A stretch of 28,291 bases of DNA from CAIOZW01 sp049318845 (GTDB taxonomy: Bacteria; Acidobacteriota; Blastocatellia; RBC074), in NCBI GenBank assembly GCA_049318845.1, contig JBMOFH010000015.1, positions 1 to 28,291 of the forward strand, in the 5' to 3' direction. The notes under the pieces are model-generated. The model was not told the origin of the DNA. It worked only from the letters and a program-made list of their open reading frames with translations, and did no database searches. Position 1 is the first letter of the stretch. Each line of letters opens with the position of its first letter. Positions 1 to 7,489 of the stretch are shown piece by piece. A program made the translations under genes and the position numbers.

Positions 1-975
1 CGTCGCGGTGAGTTTGATCGATGACCCGCCGTCGGCCTTTCTGCCGTTTTGGTTCGGAGCGGAGAGGACCAGGTGTTCGATCACTTTCGGGTTGCTCCGC
101 GAGGTGAATATCGAGTCGAAATAGAGCGCGAGGCGGCTGCGGTCGGTGACGCGGCTGGCGCCTTTCTGGTAGGTGATGGTCATAACGATTTCGGCATTCG
201 GTGGAAGCCGCATCGCCATTCCCGCCGGCCACTCGATCGATGGCTGGCCGGGGACCCACTCCCCGAGTGGTTCGAGCCTCCGCTGGCCCTTACCGCTCCC
301 CGCACAGCCAGCATTGTTGCGCTGACGGGCATTAATGCGCGGCGCGATCGAAAATGTGGCGTTGAAGACTGCGCCGGGCTGCCCGGGGGCGAAATCGATC
401 CGACCAATCCACCGTTCCGCTGAATTATGAACCGGCAGGGTGACGCACTGTGCTACGAGACCGCTGCCGGGTGCGACGACCATCTCCGTTCGTGGTTCGA
501 GTATCAGGTCGGGTGGGCCGGCCGGCCAATCTGCGACTTCGGTCGATTGCGTCGATTCCTGACTGACCCGGGGCCTGATCCGGGAGAGCTCTTCGAGCGG
601 ATAGTCTTTCTGGTCACCCTTTGGCGCTCCGCCATCGATCCAGGAGATCAACAGGTCCTGTTCGTGTTGCGAGAGGGCGTGGCTCTCCTGAAAAAGCCCA
701 AAGCCCTTCACGGCCTGAAACGGGGCCATTCTGCGGTTGAGAATCTCTTCCTTGATTGCTTTCGCCCAAGGCCGTGCTTCGGCGTATGTCGTCAGTGGCA
801 GTTCCTGCCGGATGCGGCCCGGGCTGTGGCAGGCGATACAGTGGCGACCGAGAATCCGTATCACTTCACGGTTGAAAGTCACCTTCGTCGTGACGGGGCC
901 GTGTGAGTTGCCCGTCGGGATGACGGCAATCAGGATCAGCAGCAGTAGTGGTAGTCGCTTGAGCATGGCTGACAT
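1..975 (-). CDS. Exported cytochrome c / copper-monooxygenase-like protein, 3' end cut by window edge
   Basis: The frame is open from an ATG at 975 (or the in-frame ATG at 966) to the left edge, so the C-terminus is missing. The protein begins with a signal peptide (MLKRLPLLLLILIAVIP) and has one heme c motif, CIACH, at about residues 46-50, followed by W-I-D-G-G-A-P-K-G-D. This is the layout of planctomycete/acidobacterial cytochrome c domains. The later part (WIGRIDFAPG, then a W-x-P-G-Q-P segment and LPPNAEIVMTITYQKG) follows the pattern of the copper type II ascorbate-dependent monooxygenase-like proteins often fused to such cytochromes. Where that family usually has histidine copper ligands, this copy has none that I can see. 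It probably acts in the periplasm in electron transfer; the substrate is unknown. Neither start has a good Shine-Dalgarno sequence. It lies 12 bp after the 62-residue gene and is probably cotranscribed with it. Confidence 0.75.
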   Translation of the reverse strand, partial: MSAMLKRLPLLLLILIAVIPTGNSHGPVTTKVTFNREVIRILGRHCIACHSPGRIRQELPLTTYAEARPWAKAIKEEILNRRMAPFQAVKGFGLFQESHALSQHEQDLLISWIDGGAPKGDQKDYPLEELSRIRPRVSQESTQSTEVADWPAGPPDLILEPRTEMVVAPGSGLVAQCVTLPVHNSAERWIGRIDFAPGQPGAVFNATFSIAPRINARQRNNAGCAGSGKGQRRLEPLGEWVPGQPSIEWPAGMAMRLPPNAEIVMTITYQKGASRVTDRSRLALYFDSIFTSRSNPKVIEHLVLSAPNQNGRKADGGSSIKLTAT

Positions 976-987
976 AAGATCGAAAAA

Positions 988-1176
988 TCAGGTTCCCGCT
1001 TCGGCGCTCCGTTCATCTTTTTTCTGATACTCGTCGAGCAGCCGCTGCATAATGTCAGAAAAGGTCCAGTTCGGATCGAGCGATGGGTCCTCACGCATGA
1101 GCCGATCGAATTCGGCATAGGCACGCTCACGGGCCCAGGCGAAAAAGTGTGCCATCTGACGGTCGATTTCAGGCAT
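988..1176 (-). CDS. Small hypothetical protein (62 aa)
   Basis: A short charged protein starting MPEIDRQMAHFFAWARERAY and ending in a Lys/Glu-rich tail. It has no signal peptide or membrane segment. The start at 1176 is preceded by AAGGA about 7 nt upstream, a reasonable ribosome binding site. Its stop is 12 bp before the possible start (975) of the cytochrome gene, so the two probably form an operon reading away from the divergent promoter region at 1192-1345. I recognise no family. It is predicted to be helical and cytoplasmic. The ribosome binding site and operon position make it likelier to be real than the overlapping 64-residue frame at 936-1130. Confidence 0.55.
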   Translation of the reverse strand: MPEIDRQMAHFFAWARERAYAEFDRLMREDPSLDPNWTFSDIMQRLLDEYQKKDERSAEAGT

Positions 1177-1257
1177 GATCAGATCCTTGTGGTTGATTCA
1201 CCGGGGGCAGCATATTCACCCGGGAAGTTGATTCAGCGGGCCGCGCATGAGTACAAT

Positions 1258-1286
1258 TTGATGCCCGCAAAGAATGTGTCTATAAA
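1258..1286 (+). promoter_or_regulatory. Putative sigma-70-type promoter for the ceramidase-like gene
   Basis: TTGATG (1258-1263) and TATAAA (1281-1286) are separated by 17 nt, about 60 bp before the TTG start at 1346. The element lies close to the opposing minus-strand promoter, so the two may compete. Confidence 0.5.
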
Positions 1287-1293
1287 GATGATT

Positions 1294-1322
1294 ATTGTTG
1301 AACTTATGAATTGAACTGTCAA
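1294..1322 (-). promoter_or_regulatory. Putative sigma-70-type promoter for the minus-strand cytochrome operon
   Basis: On the minus strand TTGACA (1322-1317) is followed after 17 nt by AACAAT (1299-1294). The -35 is perfect; the -10 matches 4 of 6 bases. It lies about 120 bp before the 62-residue gene. Confidence 0.35.
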
Positions 1323-1345
1323 CATGGAGATGAGGAGGGATCGGT

Positions 1346-3091
1346 TTGATCAGACGAAGATACCTGTTTTGGGCAATGATGCTGACCCTGGTGCCTGGTC
1401 TGTCCGGGGTGCGGACGGTCGAGATGGCGCCGGTGCCGGAGTTGCGTGCGGGAGCAGCGGCGCTGCCGATCACTCCATTCGGCGCCCATCCGGATTGGAA
1501 CGGGACGATCACCGCGACCGGGGTCTGGGGTGAGCAGTTCACGGATCAGAACGGTGACGGAGTATGGAACAGCGGTGAGCCGTTCATCGATGATCCCGGC
1601 AACACGGAGATCGATCGCAGTTCACTCAATAAGTACGATGGAATCTATCTCGCCGGTTTTGGCAATAAGCGGCTCGCGACCGGTCGACACGATGATCTGT
1701 GGGCGCGAACGATCGTTCTCGATTATGGGGCAACGCGAATCGCGATCGTCTCGATCGATCTGATCGGCTATTATTCCGATGCGACTTACTATGGTGTCGA
1801 GCAAATTCGGCGGCAGCTCGATCCGTCGCTTGGGATTCAGGAGGTTCTGCTTGCCAGTACACACAGCCACGAGGGGCCGGACTCGATTGGCGCGTGGGGT
1901 GACGGTTTCCTGAAGGATGGGAAGTACCCGAAATATCTGCAGTTCGTCGACCGGCAGATCGCGAAGAGCATCGCCCTTGCCGCGGGTGCGCGACGACCGG
2001 CGAAGATCAGGTTTGGGGTGACCGATCCGGTTCGTTCGCCATCGATCGACGGCCTCCAGACCCGAACCGGCGGCCGCCCACCGCGCTTCTTCGATCAGGA
2101 ATTGCGTGTAATGCAGTTGGTTGAGCGGCGTGGCGCAAAGACGATTGCGACCCTTGTCAACTGGAATACACATCCCGAATCGATGGAGGACGAGAATACC
2201 ATCCTGACCTCCGATTTCCCGCACCCTATCCGCCAGTCGGTCGAGCAGCGATACGGAGGGATCTCGCTCTATATCAACGGTGCGATTGGCGCGGCCGAGA
2301 TCATCGGCGATACCAACAACCGCAACAACGACCGGATACGCTTCGATGGTCGCGACTACCCCTTGAGCCGGACGAGCAACCGGCCGGTCTTCACCTTCGA
2401 GCGAATGGAAGCGATTGGGCGCGATGTCGCGAAGGCGGCAATCGCGGCGCTCGATCGTGGTGAGTGGAGCCGCTCGAGCCGGCTCGAACTTCGGAAGGCC
2501 GATCTGCACGGGCCGATGGACAATGCGGGCTATCAGTTTCTTGGGCGGATCGGTGTCTTCGATACCATGGTTCCTCCGGCCGATGGCAGTCCGGCACGAT
2601 TCGAGACGACGATCTACACGTTGACGCTTGGCGACTCGCAGATTGTCACGACTCCGGGCGAACTCTTCCCGGAGGTCTTTTACGGTGTCGCAGGCAATGG
2701 CCGGAAAGATTGCCCGGCGGCAGACACCGGCGCTCCCCGCGAACCGTCGATCCGCGACGCGATGACCGCCCGCTACCGTTTCGTCTTTGGCCTCTGTCCG
2801 GACGAATTTGGGTATATTGTGCCGAAATATGACTGGCGACGCGAAGAGGTCGACCTGAAAAAGATGGATGTCCGCAAGTCGCCCGATGCCTGCAAGGCGG
2901 CAGGCGTGACAGATCATTACCACGAGACCAACTCCGCCTCGCGCGAGCTGGCTCCGGCCTCGGCCTGTGTTACGGTCGCGCTCCTCACCGGAAGAGTGCC
3001 AGCCGATGCAGCATGCCGTGATATCGGTACATTTTCGGACTGGGCGGCGAAACTGGTCAAAACAGAAGCGAAAAGGAAGGATCAACGATGA
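1346..3091 (+). CDS. Secreted neutral/alkaline ceramidase-like hydrolase
   Basis: The 581-residue protein starts at TTG 1346, 5 nt after the strong site GAGGAGGGA (1332-1340). This start gives a full signal peptide (MIRRRYLFWAMMLTLVPGLS), which the later ATGs would shorten. The mature part begins E-L-R-A-G-A-A-A-L-P-I-T-P-F and carries A-S-T-H-S-H-E-G-P-D at about 170-179, matching the metal-binding histidine region of the neutral/alkaline non-lysosomal ceramidase N-terminal family (Ceramidase_alk). Residues 67-82 (DQNGDGVWNSGEPFID) look like a calcium-binding loop. The usual N-G-x-x-G-D-x-S-P-N motif with the nucleophilic serine is replaced by INGAIGAAEIIGD near residue 315, so amidase activity on ceramide is uncertain. 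It could hydrolyse another lipid or amide outside the cytoplasm. The stop overlaps the ThiS start. Confidence 0.75.
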   Translation: MIRRRYLFWAMMLTLVPGLSGVRTVEMAPVPELRAGAAALPITPFGAHPDWNGTITATGVWGEQFTDQNGDGVWNSGEPFIDDPGNTEIDRSSLNKYDGIYLAGFGNKRLATGRHDDLWARTIVLDYGATRIAIVSIDLIGYYSDATYYGVEQIRRQLDPSLGIQEVLLASTHSHEGPDSIGAWGDGFLKDGKYPKYLQFVDRQIAKSIALAAGARRPAKIRFGVTDPVRSPSIDGLQTRTGGRPPRFFDQELRVMQLVERRGAKTIATLVNWNTHPESMEDENTILTSDFPHPIRQSVEQRYGGISLYINGAIGAAEIIGDTNNRNNDRIRFDGRDYPLSRTSNRPVFTFERMEAIGRDVAKAAIAALDRGEWSRSSRLELRKADLHGPMDNAGYQFLGRIGVFDTMVPPADGSPARFETTIYTLTLGDSQIVTTPGELFPEVFYGVAGNGRKDCPAADTGAPREPSIRDAMTARYRFVFGLCPDEFGYIVPKYDWRREEVDLKKMDVRKSPDACKAAGVTDHYHETNSASRELAPASACVTVALLTGRVPADAACRDIGTFSDWAAKLVKTEAKRKDQR

Positions 3092-3306
3092 GTGAAAACG
3101 GAATGATCGAGGTTCTGGTCAACGGCGAGCCGACAAGAATTGGCGAGCCGGCGAGCCTCATGATGCTGATCGAGCAGCTCGATCTGCCACGGCAGCGGAT
3201 CGCGATCGAACACAACCTCGAGATCGTGTCGAAGACGAAGTGGGCCGAAACGGTCCTGCACGACGGCGACCGGCTCGAGATTGTCCATTTCGTCGGCGGC
3301 GGTTGA
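3088..3306 (+). CDS. thiS: ThiS-like sulfur carrier protein
   Basis: A 72-residue ubiquitin-fold protein. It has the ThiS pattern: short beta-rich start (IEVLVNGEP), L-M-M-L-I-E-Q-L-D-L helix, the segment RIAIEHNLEIV, then DGDRLEIVHFVGGG. ThiS-family proteins are activated at a C-terminal Gly-Gly to a thiocarboxylate that gives sulfur to the thiazole ring of thiamine; the Gly-Gly end is intact here. Its ATG overlaps the upstream stop as ATGA (3088-3091), and AAGGAAGGA lies just upstream, so translation is probably coupled to the ceramidase-like gene. No thiG, thiF or other thiamine gene is in view, so it may serve a thiG located elsewhere or another sulfur-transfer pathway. Confidence 0.85.
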   Translation: MSENGMIEVLVNGEPTRIGEPASLMMLIEQLDLPRQRIAIEHNLEIVSKTKWAETVLHDGDRLEIVHFVGGG

Positions 3307-3311
3307 AGTCG

Positions 3312-3347
3312 TCGAGAGGGCTGAAGGATCTGCTTCAACCCTCTCGA
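3312..3347. terminator. Hairpin between convergent thiS and M28 peptidase genes
   Basis: A 15-bp stem (3312-3326 with 3333-3347, one mismatch) closes a 6-nt loop directly after the thiS stop. The following TTCATT is only weakly T-rich. It could end transcripts from both sides. Confidence 0.6.
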
Positions 3348-3389
3348 TTCATTGCCTCAGGTACCTGAGATACCTCAGGGTCCTCAGGG

Positions 3390-5024
3390 TTAGGGTCGCG
3401 CCGGTGGAAGTGCCGGCATGGCCTCCCCGGCAAACCTTGGCAGCAGCTCGTCGCGGCTCGCGAGCAGGTATACAGCCGCGGCAATGATCGCCGCCGACTT
3501 CTTGACGTCATCCTCGACGATTCGTTCATAGGTGTCGAGGTTGGTGTGCCAGGTGACGGTGCCATACTCGATCGGATCCTGACCGACACCGATGCCGGGG
3601 AGACCTGCCTGATTGAATGAGGTGTGGTCAGATCCGCCAAGTCCGCGACTCTTCGAGGCCGAGACTCCGACGAAGCCGAGATCGACGAACGATTCGAGCG
3701 CGGTCCGCAGAATGTCAGCCCCCTCACCAGGCCCGAAGACTCCCATTCCACGGGCTCGTCCAGTGCCGGAGTCGATGTTGAAGTAGCCACCAAATTTGGC
3801 ATAATCGGGTTTTGGATTCTCGAACGACCCAAAATGCTCGCTGACATAGGCTTGTGAGCCAAGCAATCCCTGCTCCTCACCGCTCCAGAGGGCGACCCGA
3901 ATCGTGCGTCGCGGCTTCAAGCCGAGCGCTTTGAGGATGCGTGCCGCCTCCATCATCGTCGCGCAGCCGATGGCGTTGTCGGTCGCGCCGGTTGCCGCGT
4001 GCCACGAATCGAGGTGGCCGCCAAGCATGATCACTTCATCCTTCCGATCAGTGCCGGGGATCTCCGCGATTACGTTGTAGGCAGTCTTTCCATCCGGAAA
4101 GTTCTGGTTGACGATCTCGAACTCGAGTTCGACCGGGGTTCCATCGGCAAGAATCCGGCTGATTCGGCCATAGTCCTCGTTGCTGAGGATGACGGTCGGA
4201 ACGGCCTTGGCCGGATCGAAGGTCCGGTTGTTGAAGGCACGGATGCGCCGCTGTTCCATAGCCGCGTCATTGACACGGACGGCGGCGCGATTGGCGACCA
4301 GAAATGCATCTATACGCTCGTTGACTTCGCGCGGATTGAGCTTCTTCGGCTGCCCAGCGGCTGCTGCGGCCGGTTCCGGCTGGCGATTGGGTCCCTGAGG
4401 AGGGCCGGCCGGGCCAACGCCAGAGAAGCGCGCCTTCGCCTGCGCGTCGTCAAGCCGTTTTGCCGGCGGATTGAAGTTGACTGGAATGACGGTCACCTTT
4501 CCAACCATGACGATCTTGCCGGCAACTTTCGATTTTTCGCCATCGAGGAAGCTGTTCAGTTCATCCTCTGTCGGGTTGTTTGGCGTGAACATCTGATGAA
4601 CCGTCGATTTGACGACGCCATTCGTTCCCGGCGTCCAGGCGAGTACCTCGGCGACGAGCGCCTCCCTGATCGGCGAGGTGATGTGCGCTGTCAAACGCTC
4701 ATTGGACCAGCCCGGATGCCCGAAATTCCACGGCTCCAGATGGCCATTCTCCAGCCCCCAGGTGGTCAATTGCCGCACAGACCACTCGCCAGCCGCCTTG
4801 AGCGACGGCGAACCGGTCAGTCGCGGCCCGTAAATGTCAGCCAGGACGTGGAGCGTCTTCATGATCTGAGAATTGTCCATCGCCTCGCGGCGAATCCGTG
4901 CCAGCAACTCCGGGTCGAGTCCAGGCTTACCGCTACTCCCGGCCGTCTGGCTCTGGGCCAGAAGCGACAACGGGTTGAGCAGCATCATCAGGCTCAGGAG
5001 CGTTATCATCAGTCTCTTCCGCAT
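3390..5024 (-). CDS. Secreted M28-family zinc peptidase
   Basis: The protein has 544 residues from ATG 5024, chosen because GGAGG sits 6 nt upstream; the ATG at 5039 lacks this. A signal peptide (MRKRLMITLLSLMMLLNPLS) ends near Ala23. An N-terminal region with a protease-associated-like insert (about 115-320) includes a Pro/Ala-rich linker at 200-230. The catalytic domain has the M28 metal and acid residues: H337 and D349 in G-G-H-L-D-S-W and G-A-T-D-N, E383/E384 in W-S-G-E-E-Q-G, D418 in N-I-D-S-G-T-G, and H493 in W-H-T-N-L-D. GGSDHTSF at 464-471 is also typical. It most likely releases amino acids or dipeptides from peptides outside the cytoplasm. It is convergent with thiS and divergent from glgA. 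Confidence 0.9.
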   Translation of the reverse strand: MRKRLMITLLSLMMLLNPLSLLAQSQTAGSSGKPGLDPELLARIRREAMDNSQIMKTLHVLADIYGPRLTGSPSLKAAGEWSVRQLTTWGLENGHLEPWNFGHPGWSNERLTAHITSPIREALVAEVLAWTPGTNGVVKSTVHQMFTPNNPTEDELNSFLDGEKSKVAGKIVMVGKVTVIPVNFNPPAKRLDDAQAKARFSGVGPAGPPQGPNRQPEPAAAAAGQPKKLNPREVNERIDAFLVANRAAVRVNDAAMEQRRIRAFNNRTFDPAKAVPTVILSNEDYGRISRILADGTPVELEFEIVNQNFPDGKTAYNVIAEIPGTDRKDEVIMLGGHLDSWHAATGATDNAIGCATMMEAARILKALGLKPRRTIRVALWSGEEQGLLGSQAYVSEHFGSFENPKPDYAKFGGYFNIDSGTGRARGMGVFGPGEGADILRTALESFVDLGFVGVSASKSRGLGGSDHTSFNQAGLPGIGVGQDPIEYGTVTWHTNLDTYERIVEDDVKKSAAIIAAAVYLLASRDELLPRFAGEAMPALPPARP

Positions 5025-5052
5025 TGAAATCCTCCACAATGGTTATTGTTCC

Positions 5053-5081
5053 GATAAAATCCTAAATTAAAGTCGTATCAA
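5053..5081 (-). promoter_or_regulatory. Possible promoter for the M28 peptidase
   Basis: Minus-strand TTGATA (5081-5076), 17 nt, then TTTATC (5058-5053), about 30 bp before the start. The -10 is weak. Confidence 0.3.
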
Positions 5082-5123
5082 GGCGTGATCAGCACGAATG
5101 CTATTCTCTCCATTTCACTCTTC

Positions 5124-5157
5124 TTGACAAGCTTTCCGCCGCGCGATTAGCATCGCG
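5124..5157 (+). promoter_or_regulatory. Putative glgA promoter with a dyad over the -10 element
   Basis: TTGACA (5124-5129), an 18-nt spacer and TAGCAT (5148-5153). The -10 is inside the perfect inverted repeat CGCGATTAGCATCGCG (5142-5157), which could be an operator. It implies a leader of about 140 nt before the ATG at 5301. Confidence 0.45.
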
Positions 5158-5300
5158 ACTTAAAATTTGATACCTTCACGTGGTAGATTCAAACTTCCCG
5201 TACGGCCAATTTCCAGTAATAGTGCTTAACGGGTAAAGAGCATCGGAGTCAGCATCGGCAGGGTGTCAAGGGGTTCGGGAAGAGTAAAGGGCAAAAGATC

Positions 5301-6761
5301 ATGCGTATACTGTTTGCATCGTCGGAAGTCGTGCCATACTCAAAGACCGGCGGGCTTGGTGATGTCGCCGGAGCCCTGCCCGGCGCGCTCTCCCGCATTG
5401 GTTGCGATGTCAGCGTCGTCACTCCACGCTACACCGGCCTCGGCGGCCGTGCGGGTGATGTCGTCAGCCATTCGACCGGCGAATACCTGTTTGATGATCT
5501 GCACGTCCCCTTCGCCGGCGGCGTTCGATACGCATCAGTCTGGCGTGATTACAGGGATGGCGTCCCGATCTACTTCATCGACAACGCGGAATATTTCGGT
5601 CGCGGCTATATTTATGGTTCCGGCGATGACGATGTCGAGCGGTTCGCCTTCTTCAGCCGGGCAACGCTCGAGCTGGCAAAGCGTATCGGCGGCCCACCCG
5701 ACCTGATTCACTGCCACGACTGGCAGACAGGGTTCATCCCGGTCTATCTGGCTTCGACCTATTCCCAGGATAGCTGGTTTTCGGGGACCGCGACGCTCTT
5801 CACCATCCATAATCTGGCCTATCAGGGAAACTTCACCCCGGGACTGCTCGATCGTTTCGGGCTTGGCTGGGACGTCTACCAGTATGGACTGGAGTTCTAC
5901 AATTCGGCCAACGCAATGAAGGGCGGCCTCCATTTCAGCACTGCGCTCTCGACCGTCAGTCCGAAATACGCCCGGGAGATCCAGACAGCGGAATATGGCA
6001 ACCGACTTGACGGACTGCTCCGTTCCCGGAGCCAGGATCTGATCGGCATCCTCAACGGCGTCGACTATGGCGAGTGGAATCCGGCAACCGATCGCCACCT
6101 CACCACCAACTATTCGATCGATTCACTCGCCGGAAAGCGGGAGTGCAAGCGGGATCTGCTGGCGCGATATCAGCTCCCGACCGATACCGACCGGCCAGTC
6201 ATTGCCGTCGTCAGCCGATTGACCGTTCAGAAGGGGCTCGACCTCATCGCGCAGTCGATCTGGCGACTGCTCGACACCGGCGCGCGCTTCATACTGCTCG
6301 GCTCCGGTGACCAGCGTGATCAGGAATTCTTTCAGCACGTTCGTGATTCAAGACCGGACCAGGTCGGAGTCTATTTCGGCTTCAATACCGCCCTCTCACA
6401 CCAGGTCGAGGCCGGCGCCGACATGTTCCTCATGCCCTCTGCTTACGAACCATGCGGCCTCAACCAGCTCTACAGCCTGAAATATGGGACCGTGCCGATC
6501 GTTCGCGGCGTTGGCGGACTCGACGATTCGATCCGGAACTTCGAGACGGCGACCGGCGAGGGAAATGGCTTCAAGTTTTATGAGTATTCGGCCGATCGTT
6601 TGATTGAAAAGATCTACGAGGCCATGATGGTCTATTATGATCAGGATGTCTGGCGCCAGCTGCAGATCAACGGCATGCGCGAGGACTTCTCCTGGGAGCG
6701 TGCCGCACACCACTACCTTGACGCGTATCAACGGATAGTTGCGGTCCGGCGCGGAGCCTGA
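5301..6761 (+). CDS. glgA: Glycogen synthase (ADP-glucose type)
   Basis: This 486-residue protein is the usual length for bacterial GlgA. It transfers glucose from ADP-glucose to the growing alpha-1,4-glucan (GT5, GT-B fold) in the cytoplasm. The N-terminal nucleotide-sugar motif K-T-G-G-L-G-D-V is at residues 15-22. D-L-I-H-C-H-D-W-Q-T lies near 135-144. The C-terminal domain has VVSRLTVQKGLDL near 305-317 and the acceptor/donor-site stretch P-S-A-Y-E-P-C-G-L-N-Q near 380-390, followed by GTVPIVRGVGGLDD. The ATG at 5301 begins the conserved MRILFASSEVVPYSKTGGLG start; the upstream ribosome site is weak (GGGAAGAG, AAAGGG). No other glycogen gene is adjacent, so it is probably a stand-alone transcription unit. 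Confidence 0.95.
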   Translation: MRILFASSEVVPYSKTGGLGDVAGALPGALSRIGCDVSVVTPRYTGLGGRAGDVVSHSTGEYLFDDLHVPFAGGVRYASVWRDYRDGVPIYFIDNAEYFGRGYIYGSGDDDVERFAFFSRATLELAKRIGGPPDLIHCHDWQTGFIPVYLASTYSQDSWFSGTATLFTIHNLAYQGNFTPGLLDRFGLGWDVYQYGLEFYNSANAMKGGLHFSTALSTVSPKYAREIQTAEYGNRLDGLLRSRSQDLIGILNGVDYGEWNPATDRHLTTNYSIDSLAGKRECKRDLLARYQLPTDTDRPVIAVVSRLTVQKGLDLIAQSIWRLLDTGARFILLGSGDQRDQEFFQHVRDSRPDQVGVYFGFNTALSHQVEAGADMFLMPSAYEPCGLNQLYSLKYGTVPIVRGVGGLDDSIRNFETATGEGNGFKFYEYSADRLIEKIYEAMMVYYDQDVWRQLQINGMREDFSWERAAHHYLDAYQRIVAVRRGA

Positions 6762-6965
6762 TCGTGTGCATGTCCCCGCTGTGGTCTGCTATACTATGCC
6801 GGCTTTTGAAGGTGGATTCGTCATCGAACGCCAACCCTGCGAACGCTAATGGCCTGCGCCAGTGCGAAGGGGCGGGGATTCAAAAATGTCGTGATCAACA
6901 GTGTCTTGATGCTTAACTACGACGCAATGACAGCAATTTGGAGAGGAAGATAAAAGGAGATAGCG

Positions 6966-7307
6966 ATGAGTGAGTTTGTAGCCAATGTAACCGATACCCT
7001 TTGGGAGGAGCAGGTACTGAATTCCGAGCAGCCGGTGCTGGTCGATTTCTGGGCGCAGTGGTGTGGTCCGTGTCGGACGCTCGCCCCGACGGTCGATGAG
7101 GTCGCGGCCCAGTTCGTGGGTAAGGCCAGTTTTCTCAAGCTCAATGTCGATGAGAACCAGGAGAGTCCGGCGAAGTATGGTATCCGCGGGATTCCGACGC
7201 TGATCGTCTTCAAGGGAGGCAAGGAGTTCGAGCGCTTTGTTGGCATTCCGCCGAACGCCAAGGTCGCAATCGCGGAGATGATCGAAAGAGCACTCGAATC
7301 CAATTAG
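6966..7307 (+). CDS. trxA: Thioredoxin
   Basis: A 113-residue thioredoxin, a cytoplasmic protein-disulfide reductant. The redox motif W-C-G-P-C is at residues 32-36, the cis-proline is P77 in GIRGIPT, and the conserved VDFWAQWCGPC and LNVDEN segments are present. The start at 6966 has AAAGGAG 7 nt upstream. Its likely reductase, trxB, lies 182 bp downstream, but a large hairpin and a tandem repeat separate them, so they may be expressed from separate promoters. The 204-bp gap before it holds TATACT at 6790-6795, a possible -10 without a convincing -35. Confidence 0.97.
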   Translation: MSEFVANVTDTLWEEQVLNSEQPVLVDFWAQWCGPCRTLAPTVDEVAAQFVGKASFLKLNVDENQESPAKYGIRGIPTLIVFKGGKEFERFVGIPPNAKVAIAEMIERALESN

Positions 7308-7315
7308 TGAATCGG

Positions 7316-7391
7316 CAGTCGTCACTAGTCGCCGGCAATCCCCGCTTACCCAAAACGGTAACTGGCCAGGATCGGTACCTGGTGACGACTG
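7316..7391 (+). terminator. Long hairpin after trxA, possible terminator
   Basis: CAGTCGTCACTAG (7316-7328) pairs with CTGGTGACGACTG (7379-7391), 13 bp with one G-T pair, around a 50-nt loop. It is followed by GCCTTTATT, only partly T-rich. A processing or attenuation role is equally possible. Confidence 0.4.
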
Positions 7392-7444
7392 GCCTTTATT
7401 CCAGACTCCGGCAACTCCGTGCCGTGACGAAACTGTTACTAGAT

Positions 7445-7474
7445 AATCTTAACTTATCTTAACTAATCTTAAGT
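7445..7474 (+). repeat. Three 10-bp tandem repeats upstream of trxB
   Basis: AATCTTAACT, TATCTTAACT and AATCTTAAGT follow each other without gaps, ending 15 bp before the trxB ATG. The 10-bp period would put each copy on the same face of the helix, as in direct-repeat operators of response regulators. No Shine-Dalgarno sequence lies between the repeat and the ATG. Confidence 0.8.
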
Positions 7475-7489
7475 GGCACAAAATAAGCT

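Noticed and set aside
1622..3085. 487-codon open frame on the minus strand
   Set aside because: It lies wholly antisense to the ceramidase-like gene, which has a signal peptide, strong ribosome site and family motifs. The antisense product has no recognisable motif.
3356..3385. CTGAGATACC next to thiS, resembling part of a TPP riboswitch
   Set aside because: It lies downstream of thiS, and the other conserved TPP segments are missing. It is part of a CCTCAGG repeat cluster with the palindrome CTCAGGTACCTGAG.
3999..5027. 342-codon open frame on the plus strand
   Set aside because: Antisense to the M28 peptidase with all its metal ligands; the product is Arg-rich and has no family features.
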